From Fabrea salina (lineage: Eukaryota; Ciliophora; Heterotrichea; Heterotrichida; Fabreidae), in assembly GCA_022984795.1 (NCBI GenBank), contig JALIHJ010000002.1:124001-188000 (forward strand): a stretch of DNA of 64,000 nt, given 5' to 3'. Made by a program: the position numbers and the translations under genes. The stretch's first letter is position 1; every line of letters begins with the position of its first letter. Of the stretch, positions 1 through 8,873 are shown piece after piece. The notes under the pieces were generated by a model, which was not told where the DNA came from, did no database searches, and saw only the letters and a program-made list of their open reading frames with translations.

Positions 1-143
1 ACTTAAGACCTGGGTGCATCATAAGGGACCTAAACTTGCTGAGACCGATCTTCAGAAAAACTGCAGCATACGGACACTTTGGAAGAGAAAACGACCCTGA
101 CTTTTCTTGGGAGTTTCCTAAAGACCTTGTATATATTAACTAA
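1..143 (+). CDS. MAT: S-adenosylmethionine synthetase, C-terminal end (partial)
   Basis: Only the last 46 or so codons are inside the window, read in frame 3 and ending at TAA 141-143. The translation contains [12 protein letters not shown], then [10 protein letters not shown] and a final WEFPKDLVY. This is the highly conserved end of methionine adenosyltransferase, the cytosolic enzyme that makes S-adenosylmethionine from methionine and ATP. The rest of the gene lies to the left. The stop is two bases from the ATG of the calpain gene on the same strand. The adjacent methyltransferase at 2680-3618 would use its product, but that neighbourhood may be chance. Confidence 0.9.
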   Translation, partial: LRPGCIIRDLNLLRPIFRKTAAYGHFGRENDPDFSWEFPKDLVYIN

Positions 144-145
144 AT

Positions 146-2683
146 ATGACAACAGTGGAAAAGTATTACTCAGGGACTGTGTTTTTGACAAGTAACATTG
201 AAGAGGTAAAAACTAAAGTCCAGGAACTGCTGATCAACAACTTAGACTCTTCAGGCAAGTTCTCCGACCCTGAGTTTGGGCCAACTCCTAGTGACCCCAA
301 GGGCGAAACTTCAATATTTTTCCCACCAGAAGAGTTGAATGAACTCCAAGGAGATCCAGAAGTAGGAGCTTTAAACAACATAGCAGGACTTGAAATAGAC
401 ATGATACAGTGGCTGCGTCCAAGGGATTTCTGCACAGACCCAGTTAATTGCCACTTCATGACTAAAGCTGAAGAAGAAGAAAAAACTCCCCTAACTTCCC
501 CCAAAGAGCTACTTAGCAAGCACATAGAAAGGGACCTTACTAAGAGACTGCGCAAAGGAGGGGCTTCTTCTCTAGACGTGATGCAGGGCAACTTAGGCGA
601 CTGCTGGTTCATTAGTGCTTTGGCTTTAGTAGCTATTAGAGACGACCTTCTGCACAGAGTGCTTTGTGATGAGCAGTTTATTGAGTACGAAGACAAAGGA
701 CTGTATGTATTTAGGATGTACAAAAACTGCAGGGTGTATTATGTAGTAGTGGATGATAAAGTGCCTTGTTTAGAGAGGTCAGACGGCCAGAACTTTCCTG
801 CATTTGCAAGGTGTAGGAACCCCAACGAGTACTGGGTGTCTCTGGTAGAGAAAGCTTACGCCAAGTTAAACATTAGGTACATTAACTTAACAAGTGGGTT
901 CATCGATGAAGCACTGCAGGACTTAACAGGACTAGCTCCTGGAATGCTTAAGTTTGACTCAGACACAGACCAGGATAGTTTTTGGGAAGTTTTTAAGTTA
1001 CTTAGCTACAGCAACTCCTTAATAGGGGCTTCTTTGAACTTTCAGGGAAGAAAAGAAATATCTGACCGTGATAAAAGGAAACTCCAAATGGAAGCAGGGC
1101 AAATGGGCATTCAGTATGGGCATGCTTATGGAGTGCTAGACGTAAGAGAAGTCCCTGATGAAGAAAACCCTGAAATTATCCATAGACTTTTAAGAGTTAA
1201 AAACCCTTGGGGCAGCGAGAACCAATTTGAGTGGACGGGTGATTGGAGCGACGAAGACCCCAAGTGGACTGAAGCCATGAGAAAAAGGTACAACGAAGTT
1301 GGAAGGATGATTTCAAACAAAGTGGACAAAGATGAACTCGAACACAAATTCGGGAAAAACGACAACATTTTTGTTATGAAGTTCGACGACTTTGTGTACT
1401 ACTTCAACACTTTGATGGCAGTAAGAGACTTCCCTGAAGAGTGGAGTGGAGTTAGGTACTACACTAAGTGGGACCCCTGCTACGGAATTCCTCCTAAAGG
1501 AAAGAACTGGACCAAGAACCCCCAGTTCCCTTTTTATCTCAACAAAAGCGCAGAACTAGCTGTAAACTTGCAACAACCTGACCCAAGAACTGTTTCAGAA
1601 AGCAGACACTTCAACAAGTACACCATACTAGTAGTTGTGTTTAAGTTGGACCAGAGAGAAACCAAGGTTACCAGTTTTGACCCCAAGAAAATAGCTATGC
1701 AGTCGTTGGGAGCCAACTCTAGGTGCGTTATGGCTAACGGAAACCTGAGTCCAGGAAAGTACTCAATCATACTTTTGAACTCTTTAGAGGGCTGTGTAAG
1801 TGAGTGTTACTGCTCTATTTACTTTGACTGTCCTAAAGAAGACATAATCTTTGAAAAGGAAAACTGGGAAGTCATTCTAGAAGAGGAAGAAGAAGCCCCT
1901 AGACTAGTGCCTTCCAAGTCAGTAATAGCCAAACACGCACTAGAAGGAGTTATTTCAAACTTCTCCAAAAAAGAAAAATTTAAAAACCACTTTGTAAAAA
2001 GCACCTTGATTACAGGCAATCTAAACCAAGTTGTTAAAACCAAAAAGGAATTCAAAAACAGCATAACCAGAAGTGTTGCTTTTGGAAAAACAATCTACAA
2101 GAAAATAGGGAACTTGGCCTCTAAAGAAATACGAAAAGACTCAGTAGAACCTGAACAGGAAGAAACTGTCCAGGACTCCTTGATTGAAGAAGTGAAGTTC
2201 GAAAACGAAATGGCCTTGTTGCTGGGAATCAAATACTCAGAGTACAAAAACTTCTTTAAACTAAGCAAAGACAAGCAAGAACAAGTAGCTTCTAGTTACC
2301 AGTGTTTGTCCAAAAGAGTTGAAACCACTCTGGACTTGTCTTACTACTGCTTGGGCAACAGAGGACTGCTGGCAGTTGTGCCACAAATAGAAGACTTTTC
2401 TGAACTGAAGTACTTACTGTTAAGAGGCAACCAACTCACCAACACTAGTGTATGTGAAATGTTCAGAAGACTCGAACTTAGCAGACAGTACTCACTCCTT
2501 GAACTGGACTTAAGCGACAACCCTGAGTTAGACGACATAACTGGAACTGCTGTCATCACACTTATTTCTAGAATCCAAAGCATCCAGCAAGTCTACTTAG
2601 AAGACACCGGAGTCTCTACTAAGCTCAAACAAACCATTCAAAACATCTTAAACAAAAGGCCTTCTTTAAGTAAAAAGCTTTAG
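146..2683 (+). CDS. calpain-type cysteine protease with LRR-like tail
   Basis: This 845-residue protein has a complete calpain protease core. The catalytic Cys is near residue 153 in GNLGDCWF, the His near 326 in GHAYGVLDV and the Asn near 353 in VKNPWG. A calpain beta-sandwich region follows at about 440-620. Residues about 730-840 read as leucine-rich RNI-type repeats (LDLSYYCL, YLLLRGNQL, LELDLSDNPEL) in place of the penta-EF-hand of classical calpains. No transmembrane segment is seen, so it is probably cytosolic or cortical. Calcium control would have to act through the protease core, which is known to bind calcium in this family. The ATG at 146 is the first after the upstream stop. The stop codon overlaps that of the convergent methyltransferase gene. 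Confidence 0.92.
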   Translation: MTTVEKYYSGTVFLTSNIEEVKTKVQELLINNLDSSGKFSDPEFGPTPSDPKGETSIFFPPEELNELQGDPEVGALNNIAGLEIDMIQWLRPRDFCTDPVNCHFMTKAEEEEKTPLTSPKELLSKHIERDLTKRLRKGGASSLDVMQGNLGDCWFISALALVAIRDDLLHRVLCDEQFIEYEDKGLYVFRMYKNCRVYYVVVDDKVPCLERSDGQNFPAFARCRNPNEYWVSLVEKAYAKLNIRYINLTSGFIDEALQDLTGLAPGMLKFDSDTDQDSFWEVFKLLSYSNSLIGASLNFQGRKEISDRDKRKLQMEAGQMGIQYGHAYGVLDVREVPDEENPEIIHRLLRVKNPWGSENQFEWTGDWSDEDPKWTEAMRKRYNEVGRMISNKVDKDELEHKFGKNDNIFVMKFDDFVYYFNTLMAVRDFPEEWSGVRYYTKWDPCYGIPPKGKNWTKNPQFPFYLNKSAELAVNLQQPDPRTVSESRHFNKYTILVVVFKLDQRETKVTSFDPKKIAMQSLGANSRCVMANGNLSPGKYSIILLNSLEGCVSECYCSIYFDCPKEDIIFEKENWEVILEEEEEAPRLVPSKSVIAKHALEGVISNFSKKEKFKNHFVKSTLITGNLNQVVKTKKEFKNSITRSVAFGKTIYKKIGNLASKEIRKDSVEPEQEETVQDSLIEEVKFENEMALLLGIKYSEYKNFFKLSKDKQEQVASSYQCLSKRVETTLDLSYYCLGNRGLLAVVPQIEDFSELKYLLLRGNQLTNTSVCEMFRRLELSRQYSLLELDLSDNPELDDITGTAVITLISRIQSIQQVYLEDTGVSTKLKQTIQNILNKRPSLSKKL

Positions 2684-3618
2684 TTAGGCTTGGTAGCTAC
2701 TAAGTAGTACCCTCCGAACTTTTGGCGAGCTTGAAGCCAACCAGCCACAGTGTCTTCTCCAACCTTCTGGCAAACAGTAGGGAACTCTGTTTTAATTTCC
2801 TCTAAAGACATTTCTAAGCTGTGGAAAGCAGACAGCCCGTACCCCAAACTCCAGGAACTCCAAGCTTCCCACCAGTCTTTGCCGTGCATGGCTACTAGCT
2901 CTTCTTCTCTTGAAGCTAAGGATTCTGCTCTACTCCAGATGTACCTTGACCACTCCTTGGTTCTGAACCTACTTTCTTCAACTAAGAACCCAGCTTCTTC
3001 TACTTGCTTCTTGTACTCTTCTTCAGACAGTCTGTCGATCATTCCTAGTATTTCGGCTACTTTTTCTTCTTCTTGGTTAAAGGGTCCACTGGACTGAACA
3101 GCCCAGTCTTCAATGTAAAGCTTTCCACCGGGTTTCAAAGCTTGAAAGCACTTTTGGAACAAACTTGTTTTATCTGGAATGTGCAAAAAAACTTGGATTG
3201 AAAACACAAGGTCACAGTTGCTCACTAGGCCAAGTTCTTCTAAGTTCAGTGTTGAGGCATCGCCTTGGAGCACTTGGATATTTTCCAAGTTGCATAAAGA
3301 ATTTATTCTTCTATGCACTTGACAGTAACCTTCTAAATAGTCAACTGCTGTTACTTCACTTTGGTAATTTGAAGCTATCAGGCGAGACCCTCCTCCTATT
3401 CCACACCCTAAGTCTAGAACTTTGATGCTTTGGCCCTTGTAAAGAGACTCCAAAAAAGGAGCTAGGTAGTCGTACCCGCAGTAGTGCAAAGCATCAAAAG
3501 AACTAAAGTCTTGAGGGGAGTAGGTGTCTTTGTTTTGAGCTTCAACTCTGTCTACTTCGTTGTTGAAGCGCTGGACCATATGGTCAGAATAAAGCGAAAA
3601 GTCCTTCCAGTCACCCAT
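2680..3618 (-). CDS. SAM-dependent small-molecule methyltransferase
   Basis: A 312-residue class I methyltransferase. Motif I is VLDLGCGIGGGS near residue 70, an acidic residue follows in VTAVDYLEG, and the post-motif loop is LKPGGKLYIEDW. The arrangement and the long C-terminal half resemble the sarcosine/dimethylglycine or phosphoethanolamine N-methyltransferase group, which act on small amines. The substrate cannot be read from the sequence. The C-terminal half is rich in tryptophan (WWEAWSSWSLGYG). The start ATG at 3618 is separated by only seven bases from the divergent DHHC gene. The stop overlaps the calpain stop at 2680-2683, so the two convergent genes share bases. Confidence 0.85.
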   Translation of the reverse strand: MGDWKDFSLYSDHMVQRFNNEVDRVEAQNKDTYSPQDFSSFDALHYCGYDYLAPFLESLYKGQSIKVLDLGCGIGGGSRLIASNYQSEVTAVDYLEGYCQVHRRINSLCNLENIQVLQGDASTLNLEELGLVSNCDLVFSIQVFLHIPDKTSLFQKCFQALKPGGKLYIEDWAVQSSGPFNQEEEKVAEILGMIDRLSEEEYKKQVEEAGFLVEESRFRTKEWSRYIWSRAESLASREEELVAMHGKDWWEAWSSWSLGYGLSAFHSLEMSLEEIKTEFPTVCQKVGEDTVAGWLQARQKFGGYYLVATKPN

Positions 3619-3625
3619 TATATAA
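3619..3625. promoter_or_regulatory. 7-bp spacer TATATAA between divergent start codons
   Basis: The whole interval between the ATG of the methyltransferase (minus strand) and the ATG of the DHHC gene (plus strand) is TATATAA. Any 5' leader and core promoter must therefore be this heptamer, or lie inside the opposite coding sequence. Similar TATA-like bases directly before the ATG occur at many genes in the window. Its role as a promoter is inferred. Confidence 0.4.
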
Positions 3626-4408
3626 ATGACTTTAGGTGTCCGTTTAGCTGGACTTGTAAAAGTGCCCTCTGAAAGAATGACTGGCCTTTTAATGTTTTTA
3701 CTGGGACCAACCCTTATAGTAGTGCTGTTTGGCTTGGTGGCTATGGTTACCTACGGGTACTTTAGGCATGTGCTTCCCCAAATCAATCCTGTGTACGGAG
3801 AGTGGCCCTGCATGGGACTCACTTTAGTTGCAGTGTTTTTAGTGTTTAATATTTGCTTCAACTACTCCATGTGTGTACTGAGAGGTCCTGGTAACCCCCC
3901 TGAAATCCCTGCTTTTCCTAAATGCAACAAGTGCCTGGGCACCAAGCCTCCCAGAGCACACCACTGTTCTATTTGTGAGAAATGTGTTTTGAAAATGGAC
4001 CACCACTGCCCTTGGATACACAACTGTGTAGGCCACCATAACCACAGATACTTTCTGTTGTTTTTGCTTTATTTGAACTTAGGCTGTGTATTTTACGTAC
4101 TAGTAAGTTGGCCTGCAACTAGAGTAAAGCCTAGAATTCAGTTAGTGCACTTGAGTTTTGTTTTAACAGCAGTTTTTGGGTTGATACTTATGGGGTTTGC
4201 TGGGTGGCACTGGTTCTTAGCTGTAAAGGGAAGAACTACAATTGAGTTGTTTGACGAATTCAACCAAAACAACTTTTCTAGAGGCAACTGGAAGAAAAAC
4301 TTAGAAGTGGTCTTTGGAACACAAAGTTTGTTTTTAATGATGCTTCCGAGTTTAAGTGAACTTCCCTTTGACGGAGTTAACTGGCCTGACACGATGCATA
4401 GTATCTAA
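3626..4408 (+). CDS. DHHC-type protein S-palmitoyltransferase
   Basis: A 260-residue polytopic membrane enzyme that transfers palmitate to cysteines of proteins, usually at the Golgi, endosomes or plasma membrane. The cysteine-rich core runs from about residue 100 to 150, with [19 protein letters not shown] and the catalytic DHHC at 125-128, then NNCVG-like [12 protein letters not shown]. Two hydrophobic segments precede the core (about 20-45 and 63-85) and two follow it. After the last segment the family TTxE motif is present as TTIE. It is compact and close in layout to ZDHHC16-like enzymes. The C-terminal tail is short. It diverges from the methyltransferase with a 7-bp spacer and runs tail to tail with RLP24. 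An array of possible Erf4/GOLGA7-like accessory proteins begins about 4.5 kb away. Confidence 0.93.
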   Translation: MTLGVRLAGLVKVPSERMTGLLMFLLGPTLIVVLFGLVAMVTYGYFRHVLPQINPVYGEWPCMGLTLVAVFLVFNICFNYSMCVLRGPGNPPEIPAFPKCNKCLGTKPPRAHHCSICEKCVLKMDHHCPWIHNCVGHHNHRYFLLFLLYLNLGCVFYVLVSWPATRVKPRIQLVHLSFVLTAVFGLILMGFAGWHWFLAVKGRTTIELFDEFNQNNFSRGNWKKNLEVVFGTQSLFLMMLPSLSELPFDGVNWPDTMHSI

Positions 4409-4413
4409 CTAAG

Positions 4414-4881
4414 TTATTCTGTTATATCCATTTTGTTAGTAAGCTTGAGCGTGATAGTGTCCCTGAGTTCAGGTTCGTCAATCAGGTGAATGTTTTTCTG
4501 GATTTCTCTTTCGTTGGCTTCTTGGTGTGTGGTTTGGGCATTTTTCATTCTGTTTTCCCAGAACCTCTTCTGTCTTTCCTTGCGGATTTCAGTAATTCTT
4601 TTCATGGCTCCTACAGTTTTCACAAACAAGTCCCGGTTGTACCTGATAGGAATGTTGCGCCTCTGTTCGAACTGGAAGGTGGAGTCAACAGTCATGTCCT
4701 TGCCCATGGCGTGTCTGTAAGCTTTGGTCCACTTGAGTTTCCTAGGATTCCTCTTCATCTTAAAGTTTTTGTGGCACTTGGACCTGCAGAACTTAAACAC
4801 TTTACAGTCGTTCCTCACAAAAGCCATGCCGTGGCCAGGGTAGATGTTGCTGGAACAGAAGTAGCACTTTTCAATGCGCAT
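4414..4881 (-). CDS. RLP24: RLP24 (RSL24D1), ribosome-assembly L24-like factor
   Basis: A 155-residue protein with the TRASH-like zinc-binding start of the L24e family: [13 protein letters not shown], then [10 protein letters not shown]. This is followed by [14 protein letters not shown] and a basic helical C-terminus. The length and the C-terminal extension past residue 65 match RLP24 rather than ribosomal L24. RLP24 is a placeholder on pre-60S particles that is removed in the cytoplasm and replaced by L24. The start at 4881 is the first Met and gives the conserved MRIEKC beginning. It diverges from the HP1-like gene with a 24-bp AT-rich spacer. Confidence 0.92.
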   Translation of the reverse strand: MRIEKCYFCSSNIYPGHGMAFVRNDCKVFKFCRSKCHKNFKMKRNPRKLKWTKAYRHAMGKDMTVDSTFQFEQRRNIPIRYNRDLFVKTVGAMKRITEIRKERQKRFWENRMKNAQTTHQEANEREIQKNIHLIDEPELRDTITLKLTNKMDITE

Positions 4882-4905
4882 AAATTATTATAGGGGCATT
4901 TTTTA

Positions 4906-5301
4906 ATGGATGAAGAAACAGAGTTGTTTGAAGTAGAAGCTATAGTTGGCAAAAGGGTTCAACAAGGAATTCTGGAGTACCAAGTTAAGTGGAAAGACTA
5001 CTCTGAAGCAGAGAACACCTGGGAACCTGCTCTGAACCTAATGGACTGCGAAGACTTGATTCAAGAATTTGAGTTAACTAAAAGAGCTCCTAGAAAGGGC
5101 AGTTTGTCCAAAGATCAAATCAAAGAGGTTTCTAGGTTCATTGTTGGAGACCAAGGACAAGTGCTCGCTGAAGTCCACTGGGTCCAAGACCTCCCCCCTT
5201 GTGCTTATCCTGTAGAAAAGTTGCACGAGTTCTGTCCGAGGTTGATGTGCGACTTGTATTTTAAACACCTTAACTTTGTGGTTTCTCCTGAAAGTAATTA
5301 A
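4906..5301 (+). CDS. HP1-like chromodomain protein
   Basis: A 131-residue protein. Residues 8-56 form a chromodomain (FEVEAIVGKRV, EYQVKWKDY, NTWEPALNL) with the aromatic positions expected for a methyl-lysine cage. Residues 85-125 fit a chromoshadow domain (VLAEVHWVQDL, then a helix ending LMCDLYFKHLNF). A chromodomain, short hinge and chromoshadow domain is the HP1 plan, so the likely role is binding methylated H3 in macronuclear or developmental heterochromatin. The hinge is very short (about 25 residues). The chromoshadow call is weaker than the chromodomain. The TAA stop shares bases with the stop of the convergent gene at 5298. Confidence 0.8.
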   Translation: MDEETELFEVEAIVGKRVQQGILEYQVKWKDYSEAENTWEPALNLMDCEDLIQEFELTKRAPRKGSLSKDQIKEVSRFIVGDQGQVLAEVHWVQDLPPCAYPVEKLHEFCPRLMCDLYFKHLNFVVSPESN

Positions 5302-5633
5302 TTAGTATCTGGCAAGGGTTGGTTTACTACTTTTCTCCTTGTGTCTACTTTTCTGATGAACTTTTTAGGGTCAAGTTGGGGTTGTTGGAGTTCCTGGGGG
5401 TTGTTCCAGTAGTCCAGAATGGCTTCTCCGTTGGTTGCGAAGTAGTCGTACTGTTCCAAGCTGTCGTACTTACTTGGGTTAACTGTGGGTTCTTTAGAAA
5501 TAACTTCAGCTTTGGGTTTAGGAGCTTTTTTGGGTTTTTTAAGGGCTGACTTCAAGAAACTAGGAGTTTCTACTGAAGAAAGCAAGTCCAGGGGGTCTGG
5601 GAGTGCTTGGCGCTTTTGGGGGAAATCAGACAT
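5298..5633 (-). CDS. small basic protein of unknown function
   Basis: This frame gives 111 residues from the ATG at 5633 (MSDFPQKRQALP). An earlier Met exists in the frame, but it lies in the AT-rich leader only 12 nt from the importin-alpha stop, so the later one is preferred. The N-terminal stretch ALPDPLDLLSSVETPSFL resembles the short motif that opens the C1orf52/UPF0690 family, but this is weak. A lysine/proline-rich segment (KKPKKAPKPK) and a C-terminal KKFIRKVDTRRKVV follow. No membrane segment or signal peptide is present. It is probably nuclear by composition. The function is unknown. Confidence 0.65.
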   Translation of the reverse strand: MSDFPQKRQALPDPLDLLSSVETPSFLKSALKKPKKAPKPKAEVISKEPTVNPSKYDSLEQYDYFATNGEAILDYWNNPQELQQPQLDPKKFIRKVDTRRKVVNQPLPDTN

Positions 5634-5650
5634 TACTTCTAAATTATTAA

Positions 5651-7201
5651 CTAAAATGAAAAGGTAGAGCATTCCTTTATTGCCTGGATCAGTTGGTCGT
5701 TCTCGTCCTGTTCTATTTCAAAGTACTCTTCAATGATCTTTCTGGCTTTTTCATAAATATGTGTGTTGGGGTGAGTTTGCAGCTTTTCGAGTTTTTCTAG
5801 TCCTCCACACTCGTCCATGATAGTGCAGAAAGGGTTGTTGCCGTCTTCCCCAGTGAAGTATTCTCTTCCGCACTTAAGAACTCGGTTAGTTCCTTCTAGG
5901 GCTATTGACACTATCTTGGCTTCTTGTTGTGTGAGCAAACTGCAAAGGGCTTGGATCACTCCAGTTTGGACAAGCCTTGCAACCTGATCTGAGGACCCTC
6001 CTGCTACTGCATTTGTGAGTGCCCAGACTGCTTCTTTTTTAATTTCTTTTTCGTCGTGGTAAGCTATATTACACAGTCTCTTAAATACATCTGCCCCAAA
6101 CAGTGCCTCTAGTTGTTCCTTTTCGCCAGCACACACGTTCGAAATACTCCACACTGCTTCTTTGCGCACGTTCTTCTTGGGCGAGTTGAGTAGTGAAGAA
6201 AACGCCTGTGCTGCTCCCAAGTTAAGTGCAGCCTGGGTTTGCAGAGTATTTCCTGTGACAACGTTCCCTACAGTCCTTGTAGAAGGAAGCTGCACGTTGT
6301 AGAGGTGATGGTTCATCAGTTGAATTACTCTGGGCAGCGCCCCTGTTTCAATCAATGCGTCCACGTGGTGCTCAGCTCCTTCTGACAAGTGAGACAGTGC
6401 CCATAAACAGTCCCCAAGTATTTCCACGTCGTGTTGTTCCTGTACTATTTTAGCCAGCACTGGAATAGCGTCTTTCACAAGTTCCCAGTCAGGACCAGGT
6501 TTGCCTCTGCACAAGTTGCTGAGTGCCCAACTTCCGTTTTTGACCATGCTTTGTTTCTGTGTTAAGGTGATGCACTGAATCAAAAGGTGCAGTCCATTGT
6601 TTTGCAGAACCAAGTCTCTGCAGTGTGCAGAGTCGCCTCCAATGTTGCCTACAGCCCAAACAGCCTGTTCCCTTACTTCTTCGTTTGGAGAATCAAGAAG
6701 TTTAACCAGCAAAGGCACTGCGCCCTTTTCCACAATCACTTGGCAGTGCTGGTGAGTTCCAGATGCTATGTTAGTAAGTGCCCAGCCTGCTTCAAACTGA
6801 AGTTGGGGGTGGTCGAAGTGCTGGACCCAGTCAATCAGAAAAGGCACTACTCCTGCGTCAATCACTTCTTGAATGGGAGGGTCGTGCTCCAAACTCAGCA
6901 TTTTGCGGAAGCCCTGTGCTGAAAACAAGTATTGACTGGAGTCGTTTGAATTCATGGCCTCGATTAATTGGGGCAGGTCTTCTAAGGAGTAGTGTTGCTT
7001 GTAGTGGTCGTTCAGGGAAATCCACTCTTTTTCTTGCAGAGTGAGATTTCTTCTTTTGGTAGCTAAGTCAGCTCGTTTGGACTTGCGCAGTTCAACTCCG
7101 TGTTCGTCCTTTCTCCTTTTAAGGTCGTCAGCGTCGAAGCCCTGTGCAAACTGCTTTGCTCTGCTTTCTAAGCGGGTACTTGTGGTATCCTGTTCTTCCA
7201 T
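5651..7201 (-). CDS. KPNA: importin alpha (karyopherin alpha)
   Basis: A 516-residue nuclear import adaptor. The N-terminal importin-beta-binding domain is basic (KRRKDEHGVELRKSKR, ATKRRNL). About ten armadillo repeats follow, with the W...N signature positions that grip nuclear localisation signals: AGWALTNIASG, AVWAVGNIGGD, GSWALSNLCRG, CLWALSHLSEG, AVWSISNVCAG and AVWALTNAVAGG. The final acidic segment (EEYFEIEQDENDQ) matches the exportin-binding end. The start at 7201 gives MEEQDTTSTRLE. It lies 28 nt downstream of a second, diverged importin alpha on the same strand. Ciliates have separate macronuclear and micronuclear import routes, so specialisation of the two copies is a reasonable but untested idea. 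Confidence 0.95.
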   Translation of the reverse strand: MEEQDTTSTRLESRAKQFAQGFDADDLKRRKDEHGVELRKSKRADLATKRRNLTLQEKEWISLNDHYKQHYSLEDLPQLIEAMNSNDSSQYLFSAQGFRKMLSLEHDPPIQEVIDAGVVPFLIDWVQHFDHPQLQFEAGWALTNIASGTHQHCQVIVEKGAVPLLVKLLDSPNEEVREQAVWAVGNIGGDSAHCRDLVLQNNGLHLLIQCITLTQKQSMVKNGSWALSNLCRGKPGPDWELVKDAIPVLAKIVQEQHDVEILGDCLWALSHLSEGAEHHVDALIETGALPRVIQLMNHHLYNVQLPSTRTVGNVVTGNTLQTQAALNLGAAQAFSSLLNSPKKNVRKEAVWSISNVCAGEKEQLEALFGADVFKRLCNIAYHDEKEIKKEAVWALTNAVAGGSSDQVARLVQTGVIQALCSLLTQQEAKIVSIALEGTNRVLKCGREYFTGEDGNNPFCTIMDECGGLEKLEKLQTHPNTHIYEKARKIIEEYFEIEQDENDQLIQAIKECSTFSF

Positions 7202-7229
7202 TTTTTATATAACTTTAGTTTGCTAGGAG

Positions 7230-8849
7230 TTACTCAAAGTTAAACCCTTTCCCGGGGATTCTAAAGTCTTCCTGATCAGGAGTTTCGTCTACCCCAAAGT
7301 AGTTTGTGATTATTTCAACTGAAAGGTCATACACTGTTTGGTTCGGGTGGCTTTGCAAACGCTCCAAGCAGTTCAGCCCCCCTAGTTCGTCAAACTCTAT
7401 AGAGACTTTGTCCACTGCTTGGTTAGTTAAAAGCACATGTTCTTTGTTAGCTTTGAGTACGTTTTTGATAGTTTCTAGTGTTATTGTGAGTAGTCTGGAG
7501 TCGTCGTTTTCCAGGTTTTCTACTAAAAGTTTAAGGATGCCTTTTTCCAGCCCTTTCCGGACGGTTTCTTCTTTTCCAGTAAAAGTGGCATTTGCTATTA
7601 CAAACAAGGCTTCTTTCCTGACTTCGTAGTCAACTTCTGAACACCCTTCCTTCACAAACCTAAAAACTGAGTGCGAAACTACTGTGTAACTCTGCTTAGC
7701 AGACCCTGCAGCAATGTTGCTTAAACTCCACAAAGCTTCTTTCTTAATGACTCTTTTGGCACCAACACTAAGTGCAGCTTCTATTTTGTCCAGACCTCCG
7801 TTGTCTATTATGGTTTGGGTCTGCACTTCGTCCCCAGTGCAGATGTTGCCTATAGTTCTAAGAGCCCCAGTTTTTATTCTGTTGTTGGAGTGCATCAGCA
7901 AAGATATTACTCTCTGCACAGTGCCTGTGTTCAGAACTAGTTGTATCCGGTTAGTGTCTCCTTCAGAGGCGTTTGCTAGTAACCACAGAGTTTCAGCAAG
8001 GGTTTCTTCGTAGTCTAGGTTTATCACTTTGGGAACCACTCCAAGAACTTCCCTCACTAAGTTGCTCGAAGGCCCTGGGTGGCCTCTTACTAAGTTTGAA
8101 AGAACCCACATACTGTTTGTCATTACTCCGTACTCCATAGTTTTGGCGGTAGATATGTTTCTAATCAACACTTCAGCAACCCCTGAGTTGCACACTGCGT
8201 TTCTGTGCTCAACGCTGTCTCCAGAAATGTTTCCAAGCGCCCAAACAGCTTGGTCCACAAGTTCAGGTTCGCTAGAGTTAATGAACTTACTAAGGGCTTC
8301 CACAGCTCCTTCAGCAACTAGTTTTCTGACTATGTGGGTTGGACCAGAAGCTAAGTTGGTCAGGCACCACATAGCTTCGTAGGCTAAGTTTTTGTTGTCA
8401 AAACTCAAGCACTCAATTAGTTTTTTGTGAATGTCCAAACCACCTATTGCTTCCACTGGAGAATTATACTCAAAAGAAATGAGACCTCTCAAGGTCTGCA
8501 CAGCAAGGTTGAGTTCTGTGGGGTTTTGGGAGCTCTGTATAAAAGATATAAGTAAAGACAGTCTTTGGGAGTGTGACAAAGACTCTTCAATAAGGCGGGG
8601 TTCAATGTTGGCAAGTGCTTGGGGGACTTTGTGAGGTTCAAAAGTCAAGGGTCCACTGGAGATTGCTTCCGAGTCTTGTGCAGTTTTGCCACTGCTGGAC
8701 ATCAACGCTCGTTTTTTAGCTATGTGGTCTGATCTTTTTTTCTTGCGCAGCTGCACTATAGTTTCGTCCCTTTTCCTTTTAACCTCTTCTTCGTCTGGGA
8801 GTTTCTGGAAGTTCTTTTTGCGTTCTTCAAGCCGATCTGAGTTGAGCAT
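7230..8849 (-). CDS. KPNA: importin alpha paralogue
   Basis: A 539-residue second importin alpha, upstream of and in tandem with the copy at 5651-7201. It has the basic importin-beta-binding domain (KRKRDETIVQLRKKKR, HIAKKRALM). The armadillo repeats keep the W/N signatures in MWCLTNLASG, AVWALGNISGD, SMWVLSNLVRG, TLWLLANASEG and ALWSLSNIAAG. One repeat is relaxed: ALRTIGNICTG has R in place of W. A longer linker (about residues 50-85) lies between the IBB and the repeats. The two copies are clearly diverged along their whole length, so the duplication is old and no recent conversion is visible. The start at 8849 follows a short AT-rich spacer. Confidence 0.95.
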   Translation of the reverse strand: MLNSDRLEERKKNFQKLPDEEEVKRKRDETIVQLRKKKRSDHIAKKRALMSSSGKTAQDSEAISSGPLTFEPHKVPQALANIEPRLIEESLSHSQRLSLLISFIQSSQNPTELNLAVQTLRGLISFEYNSPVEAIGGLDIHKKLIECLSFDNKNLAYEAMWCLTNLASGPTHIVRKLVAEGAVEALSKFINSSEPELVDQAVWALGNISGDSVEHRNAVCNSGVAEVLIRNISTAKTMEYGVMTNSMWVLSNLVRGHPGPSSNLVREVLGVVPKVINLDYEETLAETLWLLANASEGDTNRIQLVLNTGTVQRVISLLMHSNNRIKTGALRTIGNICTGDEVQTQTIIDNGGLDKIEAALSVGAKRVIKKEALWSLSNIAAGSAKQSYTVVSHSVFRFVKEGCSEVDYEVRKEALFVIANATFTGKEETVRKGLEKGILKLLVENLENDDSRLLTITLETIKNVLKANKEHVLLTNQAVDKVSIEFDELGGLNCLERLQSHPNQTVYDLSVEIITNYFGVDETPDQEDFRIPGKGFNFE

Positions 8850-8873
8850 TTTTATGTTAATGGTATCTATTAG

